NCBI GenBank assembly: GCA_037951105.1
Contig: JBAMJV010004309.1
Coordinates: 97,501-161,500 of the forward strand
Source: Echinarachnius parma
Taxonomy: Eukaryota > Echinodermata > Echinoidea > Clypeasteroida > Echinarachniidae
Direction: 5' to 3'
DNA length: 64,000 bases
This document shows positions 34,188-45,900 of the stretch, in pieces. Positions within the stretch are counted from its first letter, which is position 1. Every line of letters starts with the position of its first letter. The notes below the pieces were generated by a model. The model did not search any database, had not been told where the DNA came from, and saw nothing but the letters and a program-made list of their open reading frames with translations. Made by a program: the position numbers and the translations under genes.

Positions 34188-34914
34188 ATATATTTACATC
34201 CCGTTCCGTTTATTTGGGACCTATAGGGACCATAAAGGGGTTGGGGAACTGCCCCTTGCTCCCTTAGCTACGGAATCGGCACTGTTCAAAACCTTGGAAC
34301 CCCTCCGGACTTATTTGAGTGTGATAAACATACTTTTAGGAAAACCCGAAACCTTGAATTCGCACGCCGCGCATCACCAATATTAATTGAACTCTGTTTT
34401 TCTATTTCTTTGACATGTTTTGTGATCAATTATTTGTGATACTCAGGGGAGAAATAATTATTATTGTTTTCAACTACGTGACTGAATGAAAGTCGAAATG
34501 AATAACATATCAACAAGTTTACCGAACTCTTAGTGAACTACACTGAAGCAAGTTGCGACAATTTAAAAAACATGATAAACATGATAAATGGGACTGTAAA
34601 AATAGATTATTAATGGTTTCGGTGTAGTCATGTGCAAGCACATTAGTTACATAGGCGAATTAAATCAGTTTACAGTATTTATTTTGCTCGCGAGGCAGTT
34701 AGTTTCCTGTGTTAATTCTTTCTCGTATCTTTTCACCGGATATGTACTTTATTTGTATGCTTTTTATTTGTCGTACATGTATACTGTTTATTATTGTCAA
34801 ACATGTGTATAGCAAGTAAAGTGACGACCTAAGGGAAACAGGCAAAAGACAGGTGAACTCTATATACAGGTTCCGTGAAATTGTTTTTCTCTGCATGGGA
34901 CCGCGTTTGGTCAC
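34188..34914. other. Nothing recognised
   Basis: No gene, TIR or array. Confidence 0.45.
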
Positions 34915-35328
34915 CACCATAGAGTGGTGAAGTGTGATGTCATAAATGATGTCATAAACATTTTTTTTAGAATTTTCAAATTTGGAATTCATTTTTAGAA
35001 AGAGCATAACAAATAATGTCCAAATACTGAAATTCAAAGGAATATGTTACGTATAGGCTGAGATATGCCCATCCGAATGATTTTTTTGTCAATGGGCAAT
35101 CAGTGTTATAGTGCACTGGTTCATAAATTTAGGAACCAGTGCTTTATAACACTGATTGCCCATTGGAGTAAAATTCATTCGGATGGGCATATCTCAGCCA
35201 ATACGTAACCTATTCCTTTGATTTTCGGTATTTGGACATTATTTGTTATGCTCTTTCTAAAAATGAAGTCCAAATTTGAAAATTCAAAAAAAGTGTTTTT
35301 ATGACGTCATGGCTTCTGTACTCTATAG
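34915..35328. mobile_element. Foldback element with about 190 bp arms (family F)
   Basis: GAGATATGCCCATCCGAATG (35059) faces CATTCGGATGGGCATATCTC (35178); AAATAATGTCCAAATACTGA faces the matching sequence at 35235. The ends ACCATAGAGTGGTGAAGTGTG and CTGTACTCTATAGGT are more diverged. The loop is about 15-20 bp, so it is close to a perfect cruciform former. No coding frame. Confidence 0.87.
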
Positions 35329-35516
35329 GTAGGTAGGCTGCTATAGACAGGTGGCCACTAATACAGGCTTGACATGAACAAAATAATGTTTGTTATTTGT
35401 ATGATTTACTACCGATGCCATCGCGAACATCGTCAATGTATTTACCATATCCAATATTACAATTCGAAGTTCTTCAATGCTGCTATAATATTTCATGTTT
35501 TATTGAGAACGCACGA

Positions 35517-35690
35517 ACAAAAACAACAATCAACAACAAAAAAAGAAACAAATAAACAAATAAACAAAGAAACAAATAAACAAGTAAACAAACAAACAAA
35601 AAAGCAAACATACATACATACAACAAAACAAAAAACAAACAAACAATCAAACAAACTATAGCAAATAAACATATTAAACAGAAACAAAAT
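35517..35690. repeat. (AAAC)n / (AAACA)n simple repeat
   Basis: Degenerate AAACAAA-type array with CATA variants near 35610-35622. Confidence 0.9.
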
Positions 35691-35879
35691 ACTGTCTTGA
35701 TTTATTGAAGAATTTGGTATTTTCATATTAGTACGAAATCACCTTGACATTTTCTATAACGAATTGATGTGACAATATAATGCATTAATTGAAATGGAAT
35801 ATCTCGGATTCTCTCCTGAGCCTATAGTGGGAATGTCAAACATAGCGAGATTATGCAGTCAATTTTCTAGTCAGAAAGT

Positions 35880-36210
35880 TTAAAGTGAGGCCTGTAAAGT
35901 GTCTAACTCCACGAAAATTACTTGGAGCTTCCTCGTTTCTCTTCTACCGTGTTGTTTAGCTTATGTAAGATAAGAATAAAATTAGATTAGATTAGATTTT
36001 TTTTTCAAATGCCCCTTTAGTATGACGATATCTATCATTCAGCTCAAAAGCGTTAACAAACGGTCATAAACCTCATAAACGTCCGTTGTAAAAGCTGACG
36101 CATATTTTCGCCTTTTTAACCAGGAAAGCAGTGTTCTTTTTTAATGAAACTTTCACACATCATTCGGACATATCTAACAATGATTTTGGTACAGGATTGA
36201 AGTCCAATCA
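35880..36210. mobile_element. TIR element family H, copy 2 (right end lost)
   Basis: TTAAAGTGAGGCCTGTAAAG followed by the same TCTAACTCCACGAAAAT and TTGGAGCTTCCTCGTTTCTC as 1396-1460. Homology continues to ACAGGATTGAAGTCC and then stops. Confidence 0.78.
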
Positions 36211-36748
36211 ATTTGGGGGTTCTGATCCGGCCCGTTATGATTCCAACAACACACAATTCGCTTCTCCAAAATGAATGTGCCTACCTCGGAAGAGGCGAAC
36301 ATCATCAAGTGGGTTTATCTAACCTTCCGAAAATATCATACTTGACACTTTCCCCCCTTTTTTACGGAGGGAGGGGCTGTAGCCCCCATGCCCCCTAAAA
36401 AGGACCGGTCGTAGTGATTGTGATCAGCATAGTGATCAGCAGAGTATTGATCGACGCATCACCGAAGTCCCAAAGCGCTCGGAGCATTATAAACTTGGCA
36501 TCTATTACATATTTATGATTCCATAAATATTGTGGACCAGGCATCGGGATGATTGCCTTTACAGAGTTCCAAAGTGTGATATCACAGCTATTCGTTGGCA
36601 TGGGTAATGTTTCGGAACAGTTTTGGGCAAGCCCAACATTTAAAAATTTGTGAACTAGCGTTTGCTTAGAAAACAATCAGCTAGCTCCAATCCACCACCA
36701 CAGGTGGAAACCAAAGTCAAGTAGCTTAGAACCATAACTAAGCGATTG
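36211..36748. other. Nothing recognised
   Basis: AGGGAGGGGCTGTAGCCCCC near 36368 forms a small hairpin. No gene. Confidence 0.4.
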
Positions 36749-36914
36749 GCTCCATTGCAGAAAGAGTTGCACTCGATTGTACAGTCAAAGAATGTGCACA
36801 TTTGAACCAATCAGATTTGTGCACATTTGAACCAGATTTGTGCATTTAGTCACGTGATCTGACTTATTTATTATTGATTGCAACTTTACAATCTTTTTGC
36901 AACATCGGGGCCAC
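36749..36914. mobile_element. Foldback MITE, family C copy 3
   Basis: GGCTCCATTGCAGAAAGAGT at the left, TTTTTGCAACATCGGGGCC at the right, with the AACCAATCAGATT centre. An internal duplication of GCACATTTGAACCA lies at 36798-36832. Confidence 0.75.
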
Positions 36915-37856
36915 GACGTAACAAAGGGGCGGAGGTCATCACTTCGGTATTCTATTTAGAGCGATCTAATGAAGATATGAAACTGTTATGGCACATCAAT
37001 AGATTAAAGGCACTGCGTTGGCAAACTCTAGAGGTGAGGGTCTAGAACATTATCTTTAAAATCAGGCGGAATTATGCGTGAGTGTGACACTCACACCCTA
37101 GTGTATTTAACTTGCAGTGGCGTAGCTACACGTGGGGGGGGGGGGGGGGGGGGGCATGGGGCACGTGCCCCAACCCCAATTATTGACCCAAAACAGTAAA
37201 ACCATAATGTTTTGTATCGACTGATTAAGGTTAAAAGGATAACAGTTATGCGTAGCTTGTGCCCCCTTCAAATTCGCGTGTCCCCCTAATTACGAGCAGG
37301 CGTATAATTATCAACTATGTACATAGCAGGTCCACTTTGTCCCCTGTGCGAAATTTAGCTTCCTATATTAAATGCCAGCAAAGAATGAACAAAGAAGTGG
37401 AAAGTATTACTAATTACATTTGATTTGTTACACGTAGGCTACTGTCCATACATGTTATAGGAATCCGTGTGCACCATCCTCTGTCGCCCCCCCCCCCCCC
37501 CCCCCCCCCCGCGGACTGAGGAGACCCTGCGTGTGTAATAATGGGTTTATCTAATGATGCTATTAAAATTAAACTGCCGAGATAATAATGAATACGATTT
37601 AAATTCACAATTTATTATTCGCCTGGTAATTCAAAACTTATACCTAAGGGTGTTAGTTTAATTTCATACTATTTCAGCAAGAATCCACACGAATAGGATA
37701 GCACATAGGTAATCTGTATTTTTTGAGAAACAAATCAAAGGTGTGAAATTTGTTATTTTATATTTGGAAGTGATGTGATACTCAATGAATTGCTTTAGGG
37801 TTCCAGTGGGTATATTACCAAGGTTATGGCTCTGGGCATTTTAAAATATCCACAGA
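36915..37856. other. Unassigned, with 21 G and 24 C runs
   Basis: G run at 37134-37154 preceded by CAGTGGCGTAGCTACACG, and C run at 37487-37510. The two runs are complementary and about 330 bp apart, but their immediate flanks do not pair. No gene. Confidence 0.6.
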
Positions 37857-38433
37857 GCAATGTCTCGGATTTGTGTGCGCTGATCCAACCCTGCGTCCAC
37901 ACAGGATAATGTGTGATCCCGAGTATGGGTTTGATTTACGCTGATCTAGCTCTATGTCCACACAACATTACGTCTGAAGCTGAGAATGGGTTTGATTTAC
38001 GCTGATCTAACCCTGAAGGATCTAACCCTGCGTCCACCCAGCGTAATTTTGGTCCATGGGTCTCGGTTGCGGATCAAACTCTGCGTCCAAACACCACCGG
38101 CCTAGCCCAAAGTCTCGGTTATATGAGCTGATCTATAGCTTTGCGTCCTCGTTTCAGCCGACTGACCCAGAGTTTGGGATTGATGTGTGGTAATCTAACT
38201 CTGCGCCCACACACCACCAGCATAAAACAGACATGACAGAGTCACGGTTTGATGTTTGTAAATCTATGTCACCTCCGGGCAAATGTCCGACTCCGAGTAC
38301 GGGTTTAATGTCCGCTGATCCCGAGTACGGGTTTGCTGTCCGCTGAACCTGTAAACCCTGCATTCCTAGAGCATACTGTCTGAACCCGGGTATTGATTTG
38401 ATTTTGCTGACCTAACCCTGCTTTTACGCACTG
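37857..38433. repeat. Degenerate minisatellite, period about 60 bp, about 10 units
   Basis: Units follow the pattern GGGTTTGATTTACGCTGATC, TAACCCTGCGTCCACACA, GCATAATGTCTGATC, CCGAGTAT. Starts fall near 37860, 37925, 37988, 38070, 38117, 38178, 38250, 38300, 38328 and 38392. Units vary from about 28 to 80 bp through internal deletions and insertions, so the array is old. Confidence 0.85.
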
Positions 38434-38439
38434 TATGTC

Positions 38440-38567
38440 TTAAAGGGATCTAGTAACTTTGTCCAAATACACAAAAGTTACTTACATACAGCTTGCAAAA
38501 AAAGGATTTTAAACTGTTCAAGTTACGTCATTGCCAATTATCACTAGCTGGACACTTATCCCTTTAA
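38440..38567. mobile_element. TTAA MITE family A, internally deleted (A9a)
   Basis: TTAAAGGGATCTAGTAACTT to GACACTTATCCCTTTAA, only 128 bp. Its right TTAA is the left TTAA of the next element. Confidence 0.75.
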
Positions 38568-38959
38568 AGGGACTTAGTAACATTGTCCAAATCCTCAAAA
38601 TAAAATTGTAATTCTAGCGGTTCCTTTATACCTTGTTGTATTCGTATTAACAATAAAATCATGGGACAGCTTTCGGTTTTTCAAATTTCCCTTTCATTAC
38701 AAAGATATGTATGATTGAAGTATTTAGATAAGAAAATCTCCGGGCGAGATTTTCATCCCTGTACAAAGTGAATGCAGTGAGTTGGTGAATATCACCCAAT
38801 ATCACTTTGCATTTTCGCTCATTACTTGGCCATGCATTGTCCATTTGACCTGAAATTTTCACACAATACCCTGAGGACATATGAGATAACAACAGTATAC
38901 ATTGCATCAACCATTCATCAGTTTTTGCACATCTCAACAAAGTTACTAGATCCCTTTAA
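38564..38959. mobile_element. TTAA MITE family A, young copy (A9b)
   Basis: 396 bp from TTAA to TTAA. It differs from the copy at 42619-43014 at only about three positions that I can see, and has the same length. Confidence 0.92.
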
Positions 38960-41127
38960 CACCGGCAAGTAGAAACGAGAAACTGATTTTGTTTTTTTAA
39001 CTTCAGTTTGAAAAGATTCGCTTAATATTGGGTTACCCCCATGCAAAGGGTCTCTAAATGTCACTGGTCATGTATGGAATCAGACATTGAATAGTAATAA
39101 AAGGTCATACATTCATGCTTACATAAGCTCAATTATCTGATTCCGTTGAAAAATACACTGTATTGACGAAATATGATATCAAATTGCCAAAATGGAAGGC
39201 CAACTATATTTTTCAATAATAATCATGTCAACAAAATATTAACATGCTCAGATTTTACCTTAACTGATTTCCGGAAAAAATAAGTCCTGAAGACCTCATC
39301 GACAAGTATAGAAAGAAGAAAACTTAATGTTTCCATTTGAGTTTAATACATAAACTGTTTGCAATCGAGAAAAATCACAAGCACATAACAACGTTACATT
39401 ATGCCCCACTAGCCCACATGCATGGGGGATTCAATGGATGAAACTTGACCCAATAATTTCGAGAAAAGAAAAAAAAAAAACGATACTAGGGAAACGCACC
39501 CTCAAGGCTTCCGTATACAATGGATTTCAGGGGGGATTATGTTAGCTTTTAGGGACGCAGGTCTAAAACCCGCCGTCACTCGATACCACTTCAACAAACC
39601 AAAGTCCTCAGATGAATTCGTCTCAAATGACACAATTTTGCGTCAAAATAGGATTTCGTAGTGTAGATGGGATGTGCAGACAGAAATATCCGTCTCTTTA
39701 TGGGGTTTAGTCTTATATCGGGTTTTTATTTTTTATTTTACCCCATTCTGTCTTTATATGGCCGCGATCCGACTGTCCAGCTAGCGGAATATAAAGAACG
39801 ATATTTCGGTCTAGCGTATGTGATACTTTTTGTATGATAGTTTATTTGTCAAGCGTACAATCTTTAGTAGAATATTTAGGGAGAATTATATAATATAACT
39901 TTATTTATCTGTGGTGGAATTATAGAGCTAGTTAAACGATAATTGGCAAACGTGTAAGTTCTTGCTAAGAAAAATCAGTATGACAATAAGAAATATATGC
40001 TATTTTTTGTTTTTACAAAGTAAATGACTGTAGGGGAACATAAAGAGGTGCCAACAATACTTTTCGTAATTCGCACCCCCTTAATCAGTGACCACGTTAC
40101 ACCTCTGGTAGTGATTGAGAGGATTAATAAGGATTAGGAAATCCAATTCATTGTTTTCATTGCATTTTGACATCTGTGAAAGAAAATAGCGACACACATG
40201 TATCATCCTGTATGCAGTTTAAGTATAGCCATAAACCCATGGAATATCCGTCTAACTTTAGAATAAGTGTACGAACTATAATATCCTACTAATTGTTGAG
40301 GGGGAGGGGGTCTAACATGATTTATAGATCATCCTTGAATAATTAATGATATATATACGTAGTATACTACGTATCTAACGGTGAAATGTGTTTCTTTATT
40401 TACTAAATTACTGCCCTTTAACATGTTTGATATATATATCATGATGTCCCAGAATATAATCTTTCTCTTATAGCCTTGAGTGATTTCATCTCCATATAAA
40501 TGTTTACGTTCCTCACGGACGATTTGGGAATTAACAGAAATGTGATGCACTTCCAGAATAAAGTTATTTTTATTACAGAAATTGCGTCGAACAAATTTGT
40601 AAAGTCTATTATAAAACAAAATAGTCCTCCGAAAATATCAACGTATTCACGCAGATATGCATGTATTTATTTGTTGGAGACAGGTAAGCCGCTGTTTCTA
40701 GGAAATTAGCAAATTGATATTTCAAGGATTCCGCAGAGCAAACAACTTCAGTGTATTCATATTAAAATAATGCTAAAGCTTTTTATAATAAAAAAAAAGA
40801 GAAAAAAAGGATAAATCATGAAAGACACAGAGTATGTCTCTACTATAATCTTTTTTCTATGGAGATCTGAGACGATTGAAATAGTCTGTACATCTCTAAA
40901 TGGCCCTTTATAACGTCATGACAACGAATGGAACATGGGCACTACATAATCGGCAATTAATTCACAGATGATGCTTCTTTAGTTGGAAAACAGTCGTAAA
41001 TATTCATAATATTGCATTTGACGCGCCGTTTCTGAATCGTTTAACGCATGGGAATGCATAAGGGCATTTGCAACTAGGCTAGTTTTGTTGTGCACATCAC
41101 ATAACCAAAGACATAACACTGAGGCAG
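38960..41127. other. About 2.2 kb with no recognisable feature
   Basis: AT-rich; short frames only. A small palindrome CGTAGTATACTACG lies near 40360. No TIR pair or array found by eye. Confidence 0.5.
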
Positions 41128-41297
41128 TAGGCCTGTTCACACCGGCTTATTCCGTGCAATTTGAATCGCGATCATAATTTCGATATTATTTGCGCCCGTT
41201 CACACATAGAAAGAATCGCACTAGCTCAGACCTCATGCAGAACCGAATGCGTACATGTATGACTGGAGCGCTTTGCATGATGGGATAAATAATTTCG

Positions 41298-41355
<58 letters not shown>

Positions 41356-41556
41356 TTTTTTTTTTTAAATTTATTTGTCTGTTGACCGTTCACACACGCT
41401 TCGCGCGCGGCAAATAATCGCGATTATTTTTTTTTTTTTTAATCGCAGAACTTATCACTATTTGCATCGCGATTGTTTTCGAAAATTGTATGTCCACACG
41501 GCAACAAATTTCGAAATTTGCATCGCGATTATTTCCGTCTGTGTGAACGGTCCTAA
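41128..41556. mobile_element. TIR element ending in TTCACAC with AATCGCGATTATTT repeats (family Q)
   Basis: Left TAGGCCTGTTCACACCGGC, right CGTCTGTGTGAACGGTCCTAA. Inside, ATCGCGATTATTT/AATTTGAATCGCGATC words repeat at least six times in both orientations. A T run and (TTTA)n occupy 41299-41370. The terminus design resembles PIF/Harbinger-like MITEs, but the class is not proven. No transposase. Confidence 0.72.
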
Positions 41557-41715
41557 TGTGTTTTTTGCACCGTGTGCAGCGTATTCGCAAGATGCCACCA
41601 CGCGTATGCATTACTAATCTAAACTACATTTAAATTGTACAAATTTAGACCATTAATTTGAGTTGAAATTTACATCAAGGTGAAATTTTCCGGCATTAAT
41701 TCATGAGAGAATAAT

Positions 41716-42268
41716 TTAATAAAGGGAGAGTACAGTTTTGGTCAAACTTAATTTTAGTAACCAAAACCTGCACCATTACATTACGAACTAATAGTTATAA
41801 CTCCACTATGCTAGCTCGAAAGGCATAACAAAATACATGTACAAACGACTAAGTAAAAAGCCTGTCGTAATTCAGAAAGAGTTGTTAAAACACAATATAT
41901 AGGGCGCTTTCTAAAAACGCATTGGTTTCAACCATTTTTTGTTTTAAAAAATGTGCATGTGATGTTTTGTTATAATGATTAGATAGAGAGGGCATCAACA
42001 AATATTTAAAAACATCTTTTGTGAAACTTTTGAAAAAGTGTAAGGATTTTGTCCCCTTAAATTATCGAATAAATGTAGGATCCCACATTTATTTTATTCG
42101 GATATGTTATGTTTATTGATATTTCAGCTGTTTCTGAACCGATTTTGATCAAATAAAGTATATTCTGTCATTAAAATTGTATGCTCTGTCAAATTTGACA
42201 CTCGTTTTTTTATTACCTAAAAAAAAATTACTTATTGAAGCGCCCTCTATACCAACTATCTCTTTGAA
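41716..42268. mobile_element. TTAA MITE family B copy (B4)
   Basis: Same order of blocks as 11514-11977: AGTACAGTTTTGGT, CCAAAACCTGCACCATTA, GCATTGGTTTCAACCATTTT, GATATTTCAGCTGTTTCTGA, AAGCGCCCTCTATACCAA. Slightly longer in the centre, which holds the GTGGGATCCTACATTTATT hairpin in reverse. The ends are eroded. Confidence 0.8.
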
Positions 42269-42618
42269 TAATTACGAAATGCATTCTCACTCGTGATGTA
42301 ATTCCCAAACAACGCAGTACATCATTACATAAATTCAAGTCGATAAATGCAATAACTGCACACAGTGTTAGTTTATTCGTATCAACTTAAATTTCAAATT
42401 AAATTTTATTTCCCGTTTCCAACCAAATAAACATATCAATTGCAAACATTTACAAACTAAAAAAAAACAATACGATTCCGTGCATTGGTGTTACAAACAC
42501 AAAACTATGATTTTTATGGAGTTCAAGCACCCACGAATCCTTCCAAAAAAAAAATCAAATAATTTCCCCCGGCACTTTGCACACACCTCAAAGTGGACAT
42601 AGAATGCAAGGTGATGCA

Positions 42619-43014
42619 TTAAAGGGACTTAGTAACATTGTCCAAATCCTCAAAATAAAATTGTAATTCTAGCGGTTCCTTTATACCTTGTTGTATTCAT
42701 ATTAACAATAAAATCATGGGACAGCTTTCGGTTTTTCAAATTTCCCTTTCATTACAAAGATATGTATGATTGAAGTATTTAGATAAGAAAATCTCCGGGC
42801 GAGATTTTCATCCCTGTACAAAGTGAATGCAGTGAGTTGGTGAATATCACCCAATATCACTTTGCATTTTCGCTCATTACTTGGCCATACATTGTCCATT
42901 TGACCTGAAATTTTCACACAATACCCTGAGGACATATGAGATAACAACAGTATACATTGCATCAACCATTCATCAGTTTTTGCATATCTCAACAAAGTTA
43001 CTAGATCCCTTTAA
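42619..43014. mobile_element. TTAA MITE family A, young copy (A10)
   Basis: 396 bp, TTAA to TTAA, near-identical to 38564-38959 in the same orientation, with unrelated flanks. This fits recent transposition of the same master copy. Confidence 0.92.
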
Positions 43015-43560
43015 CCCCTGCGGATCACCAAGGTGTTTTTTTTGGTTATAATTATGGTATTAAAGCCTTATGGCAATGTTGTCAGTGTCACGAAAATAAA
43101 CGGCTTATAATCTTTTATTGATAATAATTGATAATGCGAAAATAAAAAAATATGACTTACAACATTCGTATAGTCTGTTAGAATGACATTTTAAAGCAGT
43201 CATGGTATTTGTCGATTACATTTTTTTTTTTATCCGAATCGACATTTCTTTTTGCTGGAGGCCCACAATATGCACAAGTGGGACTAATTATTTTCGATGA
43301 GGAAGATTTTAACTCTTTTCTCTATGGTTTCACCATCGCACAGAAAAGGAAATCCACACGTCATTTTAAACACGTCAGCAGTCTATATATAGGCCCTCTG
43401 TAGGTTTGATTTTTGTCCTGACTTTGAAGGTTTTCTGAGTATTTTTTAGCAGCTTCCGAAGATTATCACGACTCTAACGGGGCTTCAAAGACGAGAACGT
43501 GCACATACTCGGCGGACGCATCCGATAACTATCTAAGCTTACATGATTTTGCCATGGTGT
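43015..43560. other. Nothing recognised
   Basis: No gene, TIR or array. Confidence 0.4.
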
Positions 43561-43569
43561 ATACAAATA

Positions 43570-43680
43570 GTTGCGTTCAAACTGTGTATCTCAGCAATTT
43601 CACAGTGCGTTCACAGTGTGCTCACACTGTGAAAACGCTCCATTGTAACAGTGTGGTCTGCACCATGGAACACAGTGTTT
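43570..43680. repeat. Cluster of CACTGTG / CACAGTG words (cluster 2)
   Basis: TTTCACAGTGCGTTCACAGTG, GCTCACACTGTGAAAACG, AACAGTGTGG and GAACACAGTG within about 110 bp, in both orientations. Confidence 0.55.
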
Positions 43681-43825
43681 ATTTCCGGTAGGAATATTTA
43701 TAGTACTCTATAATACGGATGTCTTGTTATTTATGAAGTACGTCTTCGGTGTTTATTTGCCCTTTTCGTCGTAATAAACTATGTCCTTTCCCCAGAATGT
43801 TTTAAAAGATCATCCACATGCCATT

Positions 43826-44782
43826 ATAAACCCCTCAAAAAAAGTTCGGAAACTCAAGTTTGATCGATCATATCTCTCGTATTTTTTAATAAGAATACTC
43901 GAAATCGGTGTCACAATAAAGCCTCATTATATACCTTTCAAACGGTGCATTATGTGTAGTGATTATGCAATTGGGGAGCCTCAAAAGTGACCCATTTTGA
44001 AACGCTCTGATTTCAAGGCACTATTCATGCGTTTTCAATTGAATTCCTCTCATTCATGGCCAACTCATTCAAGTCGCATTACATCCTCTACACAATGGTA
44101 TACAGATACCGACACCAAATCAGAGCGTTTTGAAATGGGTCACTTTTGAGGCTCCCCACATTCATCTCCCTGCAGCCGCCCTTTACAAAAATCATTATAA
44201 ATGTCACATTTTCATACAGAAGAGTTGTTGGGCTTTCCGTTGATATCAATTTAAATCATGAATATTTTATTTGAAATGCTAAAAAATCCTCCCAAAAGCT
44301 CGAAAAAAATGCAACGCTCTGATTTTTTGTCAACTCCATATCTTTTTGTCTGATTTCACACTCGACCCATCTCCATATTCCGGTTCGCTGCACACACCCC
44401 ATTTGCATAATCCTTACGATTAATATGCCATCGTAAGGAAGAGATAATTTCCATTAAAATGGTATCAAATTCAACAATTTTGATGAATGGAAAGGGTTGC
44501 AGCATTCAATAGAATGTTAACCTTTAGAAAACTGGTCAACACAGTCTTGCACTCGTAAATTGAATGCATTGGGGCCATTTTGCGAGATTTCACTTCCTGC
44601 CTCCCCCTATTCTCTGGGCTACTGCAATCGCCCCAATTGCATAATCACTACACATAATGCATCGTTTGAAAGGTATATAATGAGGCTTTATTGTGACACC
44701 GATTTCGAGTATTCTTATTTAAAAATACGAGAGATATGATCGATGAAACTTGAGTTTCCGAACTTTTTTTGAGGGGTTTATA
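43826..44782. mobile_element. TA-flanked TIR element, about 0.96 kb (family R)
   Basis: Ends TATAAACCCCTCAAAAAAAG and CTTTTTTTGAGGGGTTTATA. TIRs of about 150 bp include CACTACACATAATGCATCGT-type sequence. A second inverted pair lies inside: AGTGACCCATTTTGAAACGC at 43986 and its complement at 44127. The TIR start resembles that of family M (CTCCGCAAAAAAAG against CCCCTCAAAAAAAG), which supports a Tc1/mariner-type origin. No transposase frame. Confidence 0.83.
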
Positions 44783-45570
44783 TGTAAATTAAGTTGTCAC
44801 TACCGAATATCATTATACAAAAATTACCTTAACATTTGAAATGAATTATGGTCTATAATCAGGTGTGCTTTACATTATTGAAATGAGGATCGAAATTTGT
44901 AGAATGATCTGATGAAAACAGCAAACATCAGACAGTGCATATATCATTGACATTTATACTTTATTCAACACGTTTAAGTAGCCTTCATTCAAGTCGATTT
45001 TAGGTTTTGTATATTATATGTACTCCATGCATTTATAACGATTATACAAAGTTGATTTCGATAATTGTAGTTCGATTTTGTAGTTTAAACAATTCGTATG
45101 CTTTTTATTATGGAATTATTTGGAGCAACGCATGCAATCAATAAATAAATTAATATCCCTGATAGAAAGTTCCATATTTTTTTCTGTATTCATTTTGAAG
45201 AATTTTATTCCAGAAGGCGGCAAATCCCAAGTCCACTTCATAATGTTTGGAGTAAAATAGGTTCATTCTGTCCGACTCTATATAATAAAGACTTGTCTAC
45301 AAAAATACGGAACTGGAATGCGCAATATTTTTGTTTGCGATTGCGTTACTTTTCTTTTGAATTTGAGTTCGGACTCACAGCAAGGTACGAAGCTTATTAT
45401 TGAGAATAACTCAATTTGATGAAAAGTGGATATTGATTTGATCCAGCATTATATATAATGGAGTTTCGTGTGGGAGGGTATAAGCCATCGCTGACAAACT
45501 CATTTATTTGTTTCATTATACATGAGTGAACTATTTGAATTTCCATCAATCATACAGATTTGTAAAGAAC
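44783..45570. other. Nothing recognised
   Basis: AT-rich; no gene, TIR or array. Confidence 0.45.
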
Positions 45571-45900
45571 TGAAAGGGATAGTTAATTTCTCGTTTAGAA
45601 ATATTGTTTTCGAGATGAAGGAAAACTAAGTATATTCATATACATAAAGCCCTTCGCGTGCGATGTCTTTGATTAGCTATCTCACCGATATAAAAGTTAA
45701 TATTACAACAAACGATATATATAAACATAATTCGCGAACATAAATTGAAGGGGATTTTAAATTGATGCTGGTTATGTCCCTAAATAATTTGTTTCGTTCA
45801 GAAAATAAATTGCATGTATTAGTTTGGAGCGAAGGGGTTCGATCGTTCAGGTGTCTGGCAAGCGCCCTCTTGCGTTAACGGCTGCTTTTACTAATGGGGA
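45571..45900. mobile_element. Probable TTAA-type MITE (family S), ends eroded
   Basis: Starts GAAAGGGATAGTTAATTTC, and near the other end carries AAGCGCCCTCTTGCGTTAACGG. Families B and K have the same pairing of an AAAGGGATAGTT end with an AGAGGGCGC motif. The interior is unlike either. Confidence 0.5.

Noticed and set aside
35493..35726. FVCLFVCLF-type 77-codon minus-strand frame
   Set aside because: Produced by the AAAC simple repeat.
38659..38940. 93-codon frame, almost identical at 42714-42995
   Set aside because: The conservation reflects two near-identical MITE copies and not a protein; other family A copies do not keep the frame.
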